Origin: Theocolax elegans
Lineage: Eukaryota > Arthropoda > Insecta > Hymenoptera > Cerocephalidae
Reading direction: 5' to 3'
NCBI GenBank assembly: GCA_026168455.1
Contig: CM047431.1
Span: forward strand, 47,247,466-47,311,465
DNA length: 64,000 bases
A program made the translations under genes and the position numbers. Of the stretch, positions 1 through 13,340 are shown in pieces; the stretch's first letter is position 1; each line of letters begins with the position of its first letter. Below the pieces are notes generated by a model. The model saw nothing but the letters and a program-made list of their open reading frames with translations, had not been told where the DNA came from and made no database searches.

Positions 1-44
1 TAAAACGTGTTTCAATTTTTCTTTGTAACCAAAATTTAACATAA

Positions 45-135
45 TAACAAAAACAATAAAATAGCTTAGTTGGTAGAAGGGAAGCCAGCTCCGGAGCTAA
101 TATAAGTAGATCCGTGTTTTAAATCTCCCGATAAG
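45..135 (+). repeat. tRNA-like repeat fragment
   Basis: An A-box-like segment (AGCTTAGTTGGTAGAAGG) is followed by AGCCAGCTCCGGAGCT and a degraded B-box region (GATCCGTGTTTTAAATCTCCC). It resembles the tRNA-like unit in the palindromic element at 32302-33130, which has AGCTCAGTTGGTAGAGAGC, TTCGGAGCTGAAGATCC and GGTTCAATTCCC. No inverted partner is visible, but the window begins 44 bases upstream. It is probably a decayed single arm of that family. Confidence 0.45.
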
Positions 136-180
136 TAGTTTTTTTGTCCTCAGACCGCGAAATGAAATAAGTTTAAGAGG

Positions 181-395
181 CTTGCGATGGCTCGGTCGAT
201 TACGGCTCGTAATCTGGAGGTCCCAGGTTCGATTCCCGGCCCCGGCCGATTGATACAACCACCACTGGCGAATGTATTTTCACCAAGTGCTTTCTTCACC
301 AAGACATCGTATGACCTCCATCGCTGATTACCACCGATTTGGGAGCATAAAAAGAGCGACGTTAAAATAATAAAAAAAAATAAATAAATTTTTTA
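181..395 (+). repeat. tRNA-derived SINE, copy 1
   Basis: The head has an A-box-like GATGGCTCGGTCGATTAC and a clear B box (GGTTCGATTCCCGG). The body ends in CCTCCATCGCTGATTACC, then GGGAGCATAAAAAGAGCGACG and an A/T-rich tail. The same 3' part occurs in the second SINE at 28948-29378, although the heads differ. A shared tail with different tRNA-like heads is typical of SINE families mobilised by one LINE partner. No target-site duplication was resolved. Confidence 0.7.
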
Positions 396-1979
396 CCTCA
401 ATATTAAATATAATATTACAGCCCAAGTGAGCTTCCTCGAATAACATTTAAGACGAAATCAACGAGTATGTACATAAAAACAAAACAGGTGTGTGTTTAC
501 AAACAATACGTCATGGTTTGTGGACATTTGTCTCTTTAAATTATATTCATAACATTTCTATATTGTCGGTTTAAATGTTAAGTAACTTCTATTCTGTTAA
601 TCGTCAAATTATGATGATTGATATGTAAAATTTCTGAAATGAGTCTTTTTTTATAACAAAGTTCTTTTTTTTAAACAAAAACTATTATTTTTGTATCGTC
701 CCAATTCAAATTGTAATTCACGTTATTCAAAATAAGGTAGGGACTCATTACATAAAAAATCTAACCGTTAGGGAATCATTACTAATGTTTTCTTTCCGCG
801 GCACGAAACTCTATAATACGTTCAATCATAACAGAACATAAATATCTAAAAAGACAATTTGTGATTTTAAACAAAAGTTATGTGATTTCCAAGATTATTA
901 TCTTTACGATCCTTATTGAAATTTAGATATTTATTAATGTTTTGATGTTACAAATGTGTATATTTTATAATTTATAACTAACCATTATATACACGTTTTT
1001 TAAATGTGTCTATTTTATATCGTAATATTCGTTTCAATTCCTACTGAGGAAGTAGTTATATTTATTGCCTGACGAAACGCGGGTTTACTCCACTTGTTTC
1101 GAACGCTACCACTACGCGAAGAGTGAAACACTGAATCAAAGTTATCCCAACGTTTAAGCTAAAATACTAATTTTCGCTTGTTTATGTATATATAATTTTT
1201 ATGTAGTATTTTATATTGATATTGAGAATCGGATTTACAATTTTTACGACGTTGAATATAGTCATTTTCCCCAGAGCACGCGTTTATACTTTCAAAATTT
1301 CCGACTACAATTTTTTATTCAAAACATTCAGATACATTTTATAAAAATTTTCTCTCCGCTGAAAATAGTAGAACCCTTTTTGTTTCTTTTTTAATTACGG
1401 CACGTATATGCGGTAACATTTTTATTTTCCTAGACTATATACGTATATACACATATGTGTGCAGCATCTCGAAATTTTAATCGTAGGTGAAAAATTTTTA
1501 CACGTTGGTACGGACATTTTATTATCGATAAGATAATATATAGACTTTTCTTATTTCATCTTAAGAAGAAGAAATAAATCATATTTTACGGTAAATATAA
1601 GTTACACCTCTGACGTTCGTTTTGATTTATGAATTAAGGTCATTCAATATTTACACAATTACCGCACAGTGACAATTTCAACAGATTTACCGGTTAATAA
1701 TATTTATTATATATACCAGAGAGCACTCGGCAAGCGCTATCAACTGAAATCGAATCAACCGTTACACCCCGCGAAAACATAAAATTGACGACTAGCCGAG
1801 ATTCGATAAAAAGAAAAAAGATGACGTTTAAAAAAATGTAGTAGGAGGGTGGAGATTAAAAGAGAAAATAAAAAGAAAAAAAGAGGGAAAAGTGGAAAGA
1901 GAAAAAAAAAGTGGTATCGAGAAATAAAGAGAAATAAAGCGTAACGGTCTTTAACGCGATTCTGAAAGTTGTATTATAG
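396..1979. other. AT-rich non-coding stretch
   Basis: No ORF or exon with recognisable coding character was seen on either strand. It may be upstream or intronic DNA of the sarcoglycan gene. Confidence 0.4.
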
Positions 1980-2112
1980 AGAAAGCCCGTCGTGGTAAGT
2001 TTAAAGCATCGTAAATCTGGACGGCGGCGGCGGCGTCGGCCGTGCGGGAGGTCACTTCCGGACCGCGCGTCAAAGCGTCCCGTCGACTGCCGACGACAGT
2101 GCGGTTTAATGT
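1980..2112. promoter_or_regulatory. GC-rich island, possible promoter or 5' UTR
   Basis: A sharp GC-rich block, including a run of GGC triplets, stands out from its AT-rich surroundings and is followed by a TG microsatellite near 2248-2273. Such islands in AT-rich insect genomes often mark first exons or conserved regulatory DNA. No coding reading frame is convincing. It lies 15.5 kb upstream of the first recognised sarcoglycan exon on the same strand, so it could belong to that gene, but nothing here proves it. Confidence 0.22.
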
Positions 2113-3971
2113 TGCTTTATAACGGCTAGCCTTGTGTGTGCCTTGGTATTACGATTGGAAACTGTCAGCGCAACAACGCAATTGCGGCCGGACAAACGCG
2201 ATTTTCGCCGTTCCTCTCCCCCCACTTCCTCTCGCTCTATATATATATGTGCGTGTGTGTGTGTGTGTGTGTGTATCTTTGTGCACATACGCACCTCGTA
2301 GCATTAACTCGTGACACTCTCGAGTGCCGAATAACGCTGTCCTTTTTTTTTTAAGGGAATGCACATCGGTCGTACGTGTTCGAAAAATTATAGGTGCATA
2401 TTTTTTAATGAACACATTCACATAGGACGGATAATTAAAGGTGATTATAATGTATTTCTTTTTAAAACTTAATCTTAATAAAGGTTTTGAACGAGTGGGT
2501 AATTATTTATTTAATTAAGTAAATATGGTTTTAAAATATGCAATAAATATTCTAAATTTTCTTTTTCCTTCTAATCTGTAGTAAATAAATCAATTTCATG
2601 ATTATTCGGTAAAAAGAATGCGTCATGACTCTAAAGGTTAAATTTTTTGATATTTTAAGAACATTTTAATAACTGTACCATGGAGAGAATCGTCGATTTT
2701 TTTTTATAGATCTCGTACGATACATATATACGTGTGAGAATTTGCAATTTTCCGGTCACGGTCACAAACCTGTACGAACGTCTATGATTATAACTGAACA
2801 CGCTCGAATAAATGCGTTTGATTAACTCCGATTTTTCATTATACCCTCTACGCTCCGAGCGATACGCCCGAAATTTCTTTCATTCTCGCTTTGACACACT
2901 GACCGACCCCGAGTGATTACGAATTTTCTGCTTTTTAACGACTCCACGGAAATTTTCAAATACCTCGAACGGCTCAAGAATAGAAAAAGATTTTTTGTTT
3001 ATTTCTATCTCTCTCGCGAAATTTCGAATTTTTAATTTTCCCGGGTATTTTTTTCTTTCGGTCGAGCTGAAATTTGTCTCGGGCTCAAAAAAAAAGGAAA
3101 CAAAAAAAGAAGCGGTACTTTATATTCATATCTCACGTTATAGAATACAAACTACGCGGAATAACGTTTATGCGCTTTATACACATATATATACAAGTAC
3201 ACACATATGCAAGTGAATAAAAGAGACCGAAGTAAATTATCCTTCAAGTTGATTCACACTTTTTTCTTTATTTTGTGGAGACGGCCAGTCAAAATGTTAT
3301 TTTTAATTCCACGGTTTACACAAGCGTTGCATTAAATCTCAGTATTTTTATCGGAACTGAAGACGCGAAATGAGTATTAAGAAAATTCCGGAAAATTATA
3401 CAATTTTAAAGATTGTTGAAGCCGCGTGTCATCGTGCACTTGTTAAATAATGGAACACGGGTCAACTGCATAATTAAACACTCGTTAAAAAGAGAAAGGC
3501 CATTATAGCTAAAAATGTACTTATGTCCAACGCGAGAAGAGGAAAATAATTTACTCGACGATTCGTTCGCCATTTGAACGTGACGCGCGTGTTTACTTTC
3601 AAAATAGACAATTCAAGTGTTATACATAATAAATGAGAATTTGTTACGAAAAAAAATGTCCAGTGATCTGCAATGTGATGTAAGATGTGAATCTCCCTAT
3701 AAATGGACAATTAAAATATTTATAGTCAATATAAATATAATCAAAACAAAATATAATCAAAATCGTATAAACAAAATTCACAAAGCAAATAATATTCACG
3801 GTACTTCTTAGGTTGGAATTGCAAAATTTAAAACGTTCACTATACATAAATATGGAGATAACGTCAATCATTATACATTTATGGTTTGAAACTACCCCAG
3901 AAGAAATCTAACCATAATTGTAACGTTTTTGAGGGGGAATCTGTAGAGTATTATATAGTTTAACGTACCAC
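2113..3971. other. Non-coding stretch with simple repeats
   Basis: A TG run (about 2248-2273) and A/T-rich DNA are present. The short ORFs here are translations of simple repeats or AT-rich sequence and show no coding character. Confidence 0.4.
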
Positions 3972-4407
3972 CACCCGAAAAGGGAGCAGAAGTGGCGCTG
4001 CCGTCAAATAGGCTGTGTTCGTATTCGACAATAATTATGAGCAATTAAAGAAAATAGAGTTTTTACCACACAAAATCAGAGTTGAGCGCCATAGCTATTG
4101 ATGTAATGATTAATTACATATTGCTTAGCTGATCGAAAAGTCAATATTTTCGACGAATAGTGATAGGTACGTATCAATGCTAAGAACATATATTGAAGTG
4201 ACTTCGTACTTATCACTTTTCGTCGAAAATACTGACTTTTCGATCAGGTAAGCAATATGTAATTAATCATTACATCAATAGCTATGGCGCTCAACTCTGA
4301 TTTTGTGTGGTAAAAACTCTATTTTCTTTAATTGCTCATAATTATTGTCGAATACGAACACAGCCTATTTGACGGCAGCGCCACTTCTGCTCCCAAATTT
4401 TCGGGTG
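3972..4407. mobile_element. Palindromic MITE (436 bp)
   Basis: The left end reads CACCCGAAAAGGGAGCAGAA and the right end is its inverted partner (TGCTCCCAAATTTTCGGGTG). The complementarity continues through almost the whole element, for example AGAGTTGAGCGCCATAGC against GCTATGGCGCTCAACTCT. The centre lies near 4180-4200. It has no coding capacity. The near-complete arms mean a transcript would fold into one long hairpin. The superfamily is not assigned because no clear target-site duplication was found. Confidence 0.8.
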
Positions 4408-4780
4408 ACGGATTTGTGAAGCTATCAGTACGGACTCCCCTCAAGCGAAAAATGGCCAAGTGTCATAAAATACCCAAATAACGGCAAAATTTGAGTTTTA
4501 TTTAACCTTCAAATCTTAAATTTCTACTAGGGGAATGTTTATTAGTGTTAGTTAATTACAATCAGGAAATTACTAAGATTTGCAAATATCACACTGGTCT
4601 TATACATAGCGCTCGAACACTGCACAGTCGGTTATTGGTCACGCATACTATTTTAGTATTATATTTTTTAAATATTTTTCCGTTTTTATATTTATTACAA
4701 AAACGCCTTGCGACTTAGGTGTACGAGAAGGATAGAGTGAGTGATAAGACGTCTCGACTAATTTAAGCGTTGCATTGCAG

Positions 4781-4855
4781 AGCGGACTTTAGCTCGATGG
4801 TTAGAGTACGAGATTCGTAATCCAAGGTCCGTGTGTTCGAATCCCGTCGTTCGCC
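4781..4855 (+). pseudogene. tRNA-like sequence, Thr(CGU)-like, probably a tRNA pseudogene
   Basis: This 75-nt sequence has a tRNA order: 5' acceptor strand AGCGGAC, D-arm-like TAGCTCGATGGTTAGAGTA, a 7-nt loop TTCGTAA that would place anticodon CGT, a T loop (GTTCGAATC), and a 3' acceptor strand GTTCGCC pairing with six of the seven 5' bases. It is followed at once by a T run at 4856, a Pol III terminator. The anticodon stem and T stem pair poorly, so a decayed or tRNA-derived copy is more likely than a working tRNA. Confidence 0.5.
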
Positions 4856-4862
4856 TTTTTTC

Positions 4863-5970
4863 GCTCCTCGCCTTTTTAATCTGTAATAATATATTATTTG
4901 TATTATACATCAAAATTTATTCAGTTAAAAAGTTAAACTAATTATTCCTTTAAAACAAAAATGTCACCAAAAACATACCAACTATGATAAACGAGTCATC
5001 TCACAACGACTTGTGTACTATATTTTTCATAAAATAAAAAAATATTATATAATTTAAAAATCGGAAATTTTAAACTCTAAATATTTAAAGATATTAAATT
5101 ATCAGAATAAAACATAGCGTTTATTAATTTATATACGTATATAAATAAAAAATAACGCTGTAGTTTAATTATACAGGGAATGTCAAGTCATCGTTATATT
5201 GATCAAATAATTATAAATATTACAATTATATTATATATATTGTATACATTTACAAAATAATATACATCAACGTTATCTTTAGATGCACAATAGTATAGGA
5301 TTGTTTAAATTGGATTATGCAATTTACTTCGAATTCATCGGATAAAGATTGATTTAAAAGATACAAATGAATACTATATCGTTGTATGCGTGTGCGTGTA
5401 TGTATACGAAAATGTGTATACGATGTTACGTATATCCATTACACATTTTTCCTGAAGAATGGAAATGTACAAAAAAAAGAGAGAGAGAGAAAGAGAGATA
5501 GAGGGATAGATCGAGAAAATTGATAATGCATTAACGTTGTAATGTTTTAACGAATAGAAAGCCATTTTACTGGGTGAAATCATCGGTCAATTATTTCTGT
5601 GTGGTCGATAAATCCGCACGCGCTTAATTAACTTTCAAATTGACTAAATGAAAATAAATGAAACACGTAACACACGTGATTCTTTTGTATGTTTGTGAAA
5701 ATGAACGATGACAACGTCGAAAAAAAAGGCCGCAGAGAGATGACATTGTCCCTTTTATGGAAAAATTGATTCGATCATGGAGAATATGAATAATGACCGA
5801 TAACCATTTTTTTAGCGCATATGTATACCAATACACTACGAAAAATAAAACAAAAATTTCACTGTGACTCTCGTATTATTTAGATCTTGAGAATGATCTA
5901 TTAGTCCTGTATAGATATTTCCATTAGTTATTATTACGAGTGCGTGTATAATATGTATGTGTATATAGAT
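4863..5970. other. AT-rich non-coding stretch
   Basis: It contains a GA-rich tract near 5475-5515 and AT-rich DNA. No exon was recognised. Confidence 0.4.
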
Positions 5971-7179
5971 CAGGGTTCGGTAAGTAGAGACCAACCACTC
6001 ATATTCGAATATTTTGCGTTATTCGAGTTTAAAGAATAAATAAACAAATCGATTTGCGTAACAACAATGTATATGGTATACGCATATACCAAAATAACGC
6101 TAAATATAAGAGTGTTCGAAAAAAGTATTAGAGCGAATAGAATACTTTTCGAATACCGAGTAGCAATTTTTTATATAATTAAATTTTATGTAATTAACAC
6201 TTTCATTTTTAAGAATATTTTAACATTCATTGCGAAATCAGTATATAAAGAAGATATGTATGTATAACATAATCTGAATTGAACTAGAACAATATTGATA
6301 TTTTTAGCATTTACAATAAAATTTAATAATAAATAAAGTTTTTGATTTTTTTTAAATTTGATTTATATTTACAATTTTAATAAATGAATTGATCATCTAA
6401 GTTTTATAGAATTATAATTAAATAATTTTTACAATCATTAAGTATTTTCACCGATAGAAACATCCTAAGTATTTCATCGGTCATTCGACATCGAGAATAG
6501 ATTTTCACATACTGCTGAGGAACATGAGCTTTTGTTGTATTTGAGAAATACAGTTTTTACATGCGGATATAATTTAAAGGAAAAAGTAGAATAGTCATTG
6601 CAAGTTTGGCTTTTTAATATTTCCTTTCTATCAATCAGAGGTTACTTTTTGTACGTAAATGTGTGTACAATTCATTTCCCCACGTCTTGAATTATATGAA
6701 TTAATTTTTTTTTATTATAATTAGGTAAGACCAACTGATTTTAAATTCTGGACTAAAACAAGTAGCAAATAATGCTTGTTTTTACACTGAAGAATTAAAA
6801 CTTGAGGGGACAAGCTTGAATTAAAAATGAAAAAAAACTATTCAACATCAATAATTAATCATATTTCTTTATAATATTATTATTAACTTTTATTTAAAAT
6901 ATTTTGGCCAATTTATATGTGACATAACTATTTTCATTAATTATGAGACTCCGTACTCTGATTTTTTCCATAATGGACTTAACGCAGGATATCTCAAGAA
7001 CCATTGTCCCCTTAATATGTCGCTAAACCTTACATTTAATTTGTATATTAAATTTTCGACGATAGAACGTAAATATATTAAAGCCATTATAAGAATACTT
7101 TTTATCTTTTTAATGTTTAAAGTCAAATAATGAAAAAATATTTGAAAATGAGTGGTTGGCGACTACTTACCCAACCGTG
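5971..7179. mobile_element. TIR DNA transposon, non-autonomous (about 1.2 kb)
   Basis: The left end (CAGGGTTCGGTAAGTAG, then CCAACCACTCATATTC) matches the reverse complement of the right end (CACGGTTGGGTAAGTAG, then CCAACCACTCATTTTC). The similarity continues imperfectly for about 70 bp. The CAGGG-like start is reminiscent of hAT ends, but no 8-bp target duplication was found, so the superfamily is open. No transposase ORF was recognised inside. Confidence 0.6.
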
Positions 7180-7541
7180 GTGTGCGGTAGAGATATACCT
7201 TTTGCATCATCGATATATATTAATGATCGACAATTGCACGTATGTGGTATACTAACGGATATTATATTCACGGATATTTAGCGTTTGTATCGTCGATTAT
7301 ATCGGATAATGTAATTTATTTATCAGTTCTAGTATTATAACAATAAAGGTATAATCTGTTATATTATTAGTTTATAATATCTAAAATGCATGTATGCGTA
7401 CACATACAAAATATACGCTTAAGTGATACGCTTTATCAAATATCATTTATGTAAATGGTTTAAATAAAATTAATTTGTAATTATGTATTAATATATTGTT
7501 CTAACTGTATTACAACATTTGTTTCACGGAAAAACATTGCG

Positions 7542-8290
7542 TATTTTTTATTTAGCGCTATCGAGATATACGTCAGTTATAATAAGAGCAGTTAATATGT
7601 ATGTATAATACGTATGTATATACATATAGTAAAAATTATGATATTCTTATTAAAACTGACGTATATCTCGATAGCGCTAAATAAAAAAGACGCAACTCAC
7701 AGGATATAACAAAGACGTGAATCGCGCGATTAAAGAAAAAAATGAGAAAAATTTTAATTATGTCAGACATAATAAATTAATTAATCATTTCGCACGCACC
7801 ATAGTTTTTATGTTACTATTTTATTAACTATACATTTCTATTGAATAAAAGTAGTTACGTAATTTATGTCAATTGACATTCACACACGAAAAATATTAAG
7901 AAAATCTTAATGGTAAACGGAGGACAGACTTGCACAATTATAAAAATTGCTATTAATAATTGTAAAAATTGCCACCATCGAGGAAAAATTACCATTAATA
8001 ATGGCTATTTATACCATTAATAATAGCAATTTTTATAATTGTGTAAGTCTATCCTCCTTTTACCATTAAAATAGTAATTTATACTAGCAAATTTTTCTCA
8101 GTGTAAGAATATGTTCCTCGCGTTAAAAGATTACGCCATTTATGTCTGACATAATTAACGTTTTATTCACTTTCTCTTAAATCACGCGAGTTACCATCTT
8201 TTTAAAAATGATGTTTTGAAATACGTCTTTATTATCGAGTATTGTTTTATTTAGCTCTATCGATATACCTCTTTTTAATAGGATCAGCGA
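7542..8290. mobile_element. Complex nested inverted-repeat element
   Basis: Three sets of inverted repeats overlap. A segment with TTTAGCGCTATCGAGATATA (7542-7578) inverts at 7654-7688. A segment at about 7660-7775, including TTATGTCAGACATAAT, inverts at about 8139-8280. An inner pair with CAATTATAAAAATTGC (about 7909-7965) inverts at about 8008-8068. The reading is an older foldback element with a partial extra arm at its left. No coding sequence was seen. Confidence 0.6.
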
Positions 8291-11200
8291 TCGATATATC
8301 CTGAAAATTTAGGAACAAAATATTTAAACTCTAAAGCGCCGGATAATCAATATTTTGGCGCACCAGAAAGCTTGTTCAATTTTTACATTAAAACATTCAT
8401 ATTTATAATTATGTTTACCAGTTTTTAATACAATTTACGTGTTTAGAAGAGAAGGGTGTTTTCTAATTGCTCTCGCAATGTAAAAGGGTATTTTTCATCT
8501 TTTACCCCATTATAAGGGGTTGTTTTTGGTCTTACTGTATTTTCAGCTTCACTATTGGATTCACCGACGAACAAGACATCGAAAACGTATATTTGTCTTT
8601 AGTATTGTTTATATAAATTAAAATCGAATAGCGTGACCTAAATTTAATGACAACCCTATACTAAATGGTTTATGTACATGATTCCATGCATCATATTTAA
8701 CTTATATATATAATGTTTTTATGATGAAAAAAGATTATTTATTAATAAAACAACTATATTTTTTTATTTGAAATTTTGTAGATGCGCTGTTTCTTTCCCT
8801 ATTGAAAACTCAATATATTAGCGCGCCCCATGATCGACACTTTGCCTATGATCAATCAATGATATAAGATACATTTAATACGAGTTTGAGGATGATGTGC
8901 CCTTTGAAATCTCGACAGTCTAAAGATTAAAAATGTATTAAATATTGGCTAAATTTTATAGTTATTAACTAAAGACATATAGAATGTTTAATAAAAATAT
9001 TTTTTGCGCTGTTTACGCTAAACATTACTTCTTAATTACCTTTTCGAAATGTTTTTCGGTTCTTATTTTCATTTTAACAATAAGAATTTAAGTTGCTAAA
9101 GTTTGTCTTTCGCTTGGTAAAAATTTTGTTAAGCATATACAAAGGGAAAAAGGAGAATGGTCGCGGCAAGCATTTACCAAAGTTAATTTTTGTAATGCGA
9201 GTTCTTGTTTCGAAATTATTCAACTCGAAATATTAGATTAAAAGAACATCCCGAAACTTTCAGTACGAAACTTAAGATGCAATTCGAAAGATAAAGGTAG
9301 CAATCGAGGTATATATATATATATATCTTAAACTAATTTTACTAATACTTAATAATATCAATACTTAATTTATATTTTAAACTAATAATATTGAACGTGA
9401 ACAAATAATTTTTCGTACCAATGAAATTAAACGTGCAGTTTACCTCTTGAGTACTAAATAAAGTTGTTGAGGATGACATTTGGTCTCTTAACGAATATAC
9501 ACATTTTATTAAGTTTTTAAAAATACTAATGGTCCGTTTACGATACGGTTTCGCGAATTCAGAACGACATGAAAAAAAAAAGATAATCACTTTAATTTTA
9601 CCGAGCGCCGACGATTTCAATTTTCAAACCGTGTATAACTCTATATGTGTGCATGTGTATGCGCGAGTGAATTTAATTAGTTGTAAAACGCGTGGTGCCG
9701 TGAGTAAATATTATTTATTTATTTATTTTTAGATATACACGCATTTACCTTCGAATGAAATAAACGTTTCTCAAAAGTCACGTTTAATTTACTTCGCATT
9801 TTTTTTTCTTTTTTGAACGAACGGTATATACATGAGACTAACAAAATGCTGTAAGAGATAAAATTACTAAAAAAAATACGGTCGTGAGATTTTCGAGGAC
9901 GAAACAAACGCAAAACAGCAATACTTCCGCAAAGAAAATGTTGTAGCCAGTACGCGTTGAACGGAACAACCCAACCTTGTATTGTCCTTAATTTCCCTGA
10001 AGTAAAAAAAAAAAAAGAAAAAAATGTCACGGTAACCAGCGCCATCCCTTATGCAGAAGATAAACAGGTACCTAGATAAAAATAAAAATTAATGATTATT
10101 ACACTCTTCTCTCTCTCTCTTTCTTTCTTGGTTTGGATGTAATTTTCCCTTGTTCTAATCCAGCGTAAACAAATAATCCAAGGACGCACACGTGAGACCG
10201 AACGTAATTTTTTTCGATTACGATACGCAGAAAGAGAGTGAAAGAGAGAGAGAGAGAGAGAGAGAGAAAGGGAGATAAATATAGAGATAGAGATAGAGAT
10301 AGATAGACATAGAGTACGCATGACAATCAATATCATATAGGTATGTATATGTAGGGGTAGATTATATGATTCTCGTATGGAAGGCCCGGCGCGGAACATC
10401 CGCTCACACGCACACGATTCGAGGCGGTCACGCGCGCGAGGTCAATTAATTTTCATAATCACGAAATGGGCCGCCATTAAGCGCGCCAGTTAGCCACCCA
10501 GCTAGCCAGTATACACGTTGTACCAGGAGGGCTCCTCCTGCTCCTCCTCCTGCTGGTGCTGGTGGTACGTTGGGTGCGAGCGTGAATTCGGGGTAATTTC
10601 GATGGATGGGGAAATTACAGTGAGCTACTGCGGTTAATCGAATGACTACGCTCTCGTGATAACCGAGCCGCGTATACCCCCTGTCACCTCCTACACTTTT
10701 GTTTCCCCTAAACTTCTGCGACGATTATTATTACATTTATTTTCACTGGACAAAAATATCATTCTGATAGTTCACTAAGTAGCCGCTTCGCAATTGTTTT
10801 GTCGTGTATACCCGATCAAAATTTTCGGTGGATAAAAATCATATTTTAGATCGTAATCGTATCGAAATCGATCATCGAAAGAGAAAAACTATTTTAATTA
10901 AACAAGACAAATCCAAATATCGTTGGTTTTTATAATGAGTATTATCTACCACTGTGACAAATTTCATGAAAATATATCAATGCGTTCAAAAATAGTAAAA
11001 AATTAACAAGTTGTACCGATCAGTAGTCTATCGACCGTATATAGAGTTCGACTAGCTAAAGGCTCTATTATAGTTCGTACGTTTAAATGTACCGACTGCA
11101 AACTCGTTAATACGGTCGTTTACACTAGCATACGCAACTCTTAACGGGATATAAATTCCTATTTAGTTTTAAACGAATAGTAGTACTTTTTCATGGAGCA

Positions 11201-12673
11201 TCAATTTTTTTTTAAAAAAAATGTCTATTTCCATATAATTCATTAAATATTAATTGCTTCGTAAAATTCGGTATAAAGTGGATTTGACATTCGCATATAA
11301 AATTAAAAGTAGTTATGTAGGTTAGTTTTACATTGCACAGTGTTAATTGTAAAACTAAATATAGAAAATATAATGGTATTTGTTTGGAGTACGAAGATAA
11401 ATATAGTGGAAGACTCTGATTCCAATGATTATTCATCTGCTACTTAAAATAGCGATGAAAATGCTGATTATGAAAAGTGTAATAAAAGAGACGTTTATTT
11501 GATTTGTTTAATTGAACAATATTTAATAATGAAATAATGTTTTACAGATACTTTACAGATATAATTAAAAATATCTACTGAAAAATAATTCATGTTGAAA
11601 AATAAAAATGTAAAATCTATAACAATCCCCAAAAACAAAGAATAATCTTAGAGGTGCGTTTTTCTTCTATTTAGCAGATGTTACAAATATAAAAGCCGAT
11701 TATTCTAATTTTTTGCTTCCATTTATATATGTTACAAAATCGCTTACGCCCTTTTTACTTACAAGTGTATATATATATACATATTAACAAATCAATAAAT
11801 TATATAAAGGAGTCCGCCAATAAGTATAAAGACGTTCCAAGACGTGTCTTATCTCTCATGCCTTATCTTTTACTTTTACTAGCGCTACTTCATTTGCAAA
11901 AAAAATGATTTTCGGGAAATGAAAGGAAAAGCCAAAATTAACCGACAAAGTTTCATTTTTAACATTGCAAGTATATTTATATATACAAATTTTGAATGTA
12001 TATAGATATACTTCAAATGCTTTCCGTTGGCGCTCTCCTTTTGACATTAATTTTAATATTTAAATTAATTATAGTTTTACAATAAATTACCAATCACAAT
12101 ATTTTATACTAGTACACTTGAATCACACAATAATTATTGATTATCGAGTTTTGATAAAAATACGTTAATATTTATTGATTATTATTGTGGTAATTGCTAT
12201 AAATCATTTTCGAAATGACGATTTTCTTGACTGTAAATCTGTTTAACTTTTTATTGCCACGTAATCAGATGTTCCGCAGCTATCTATACCTTAGATGATG
12301 TCTAGCGTCGACGCATCAGGAAACATATTGTATAAGGAAAAGGTTGTTGCACTAAGGAAAAAAAAGTTACCTTTACTTTTTTGAGCCAAGTATAATATGT
12401 CGGTAATAAAACTTAAGAGAAATTTTTTGTACGCATTACAAACCAGTATAGTAAAAATTTGTCAACTCTCAAGCTGGAATGTGGTAAGAGATTGCGAATT
12501 TTGTAATTTTGACCAGATTGAATAATTAAGTAATCTTAATTTTGTTTCTTACGTGTCGAAAAAATGTATTTATTTACGCAGATTATTTGTTTTCGAAGTT
12601 ATGTCAATTATTTGAGAATTTATGAATATTTGAAATATTTTAATTATACTTTACTTATGAACAAATTTTAAGA
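8291..12673. other. Long stretch without recognised genes
   Basis: No exon could be recognised. It holds microsatellites (a GA tract at about 10225-10300 and short TA runs) and one GC-richer block listed separately. The many short ORFs lack coding character; several are low-complexity serine/leucine runs translated from GA repeats. Confidence 0.4.
10383..10640. promoter_or_regulatory. GC-richer island with CTCCTCCTGCTGG-type repeats
   Basis: This block is clearly richer in GC than its surroundings. It contains CpG-rich words and a short degenerate triplet repeat around 10528-10570 (CTCCTGCTCCTCCTCCTGC). No ORF of useful length spans it. It may be a conserved regulatory block or a non-coding first exon; the sequence alone does not decide. 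Confidence 0.22.
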
Positions 12674-12744
12674 TGTCCTCGGAATCGAATATACGAAGTT
12701 TGGGTTGGGAGTGGAAGTCCTTACCATTGCGCCACGATGTCGCT
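12674..12744 (-). repeat. tRNA-like (SINE head) on the minus strand
   Basis: Read on the minus strand, the segment has TCGTGGCGCAATGGTAAGGA (A-box region) followed about 35 nt later by GTATATTCGATTCCGAGG (B-box region). The internal promoter layout is that of a tRNA-derived element. No complete cloverleaf is evident, and no tail shared with the other SINEs was found. Confidence 0.45.
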
Positions 12745-13178
12745 TACACGTGCTTCACCAAATCGTCCTATCGTAGGAAATAAACGAAGACGCCTAAAAT
12801 TATCAATAATATATAATTTCGTAAACAATATAAGAAAATTTATGAATTACATGCTCATTTGCAAAATTTAATACGTAATTTCGTTAAATGCTACATCTAG
12901 TGTAAATCTTACTTGATGTTGTGTAAATTTTACGCAACGGTCTAGTAATTTTTTGGGTTTTGTTCGGTTTGCTACCATACTACTACAGACTCTTGTAGTT
13001 TTCAATAGGGTGTTTCGTAACATTTACTTTGCTTATCGTTACCTGAATACATAGGTCAAATTTATTTGGGTCATTTTGGTAATATTATGTAAGAACATTA
13101 TTATTAAGTAACAAGTTACATTTTCACAACGACCGATGTTCTAAAGCAAATGCAACTTTTTTTCTCTTTTAGTGTGGT

Positions 13179-13340
13179 TGTTGCGATAGCTCTTACAGTT
13201 TTAGAGCCTCAGAGTTCAGTAGCTAGTTATTTATCAACTGTTAGCATACTGTGTCGCGTAAAATAAACAGTTTAGACTTAATTTGAACTCTTGTTACTCA
13301 GTCTCTCACCTTTCCTCATCTACGATTGACCCACGCAACA
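13179..13340 (+). mobile_element. Possible short solo LTR or LTR fragment
   Basis: The segment starts TGTTGCG and ends CGCAACA, a perfect 7-bp terminal inversion of the TG...CA type. It contains an AATAAA signal near 13262. These are LTR hallmarks and 162 bp is acceptable for a short LTR. There is no matching target-site duplication in the flanks and no internal retroelement sequence, so it is tentative. Confidence 0.35.

Noticed and set aside
4781..4855. Functional tRNA-Thr
   Set aside because: Anticodon and T stems do not pair well; listed as tRNA-like or pseudogene instead.
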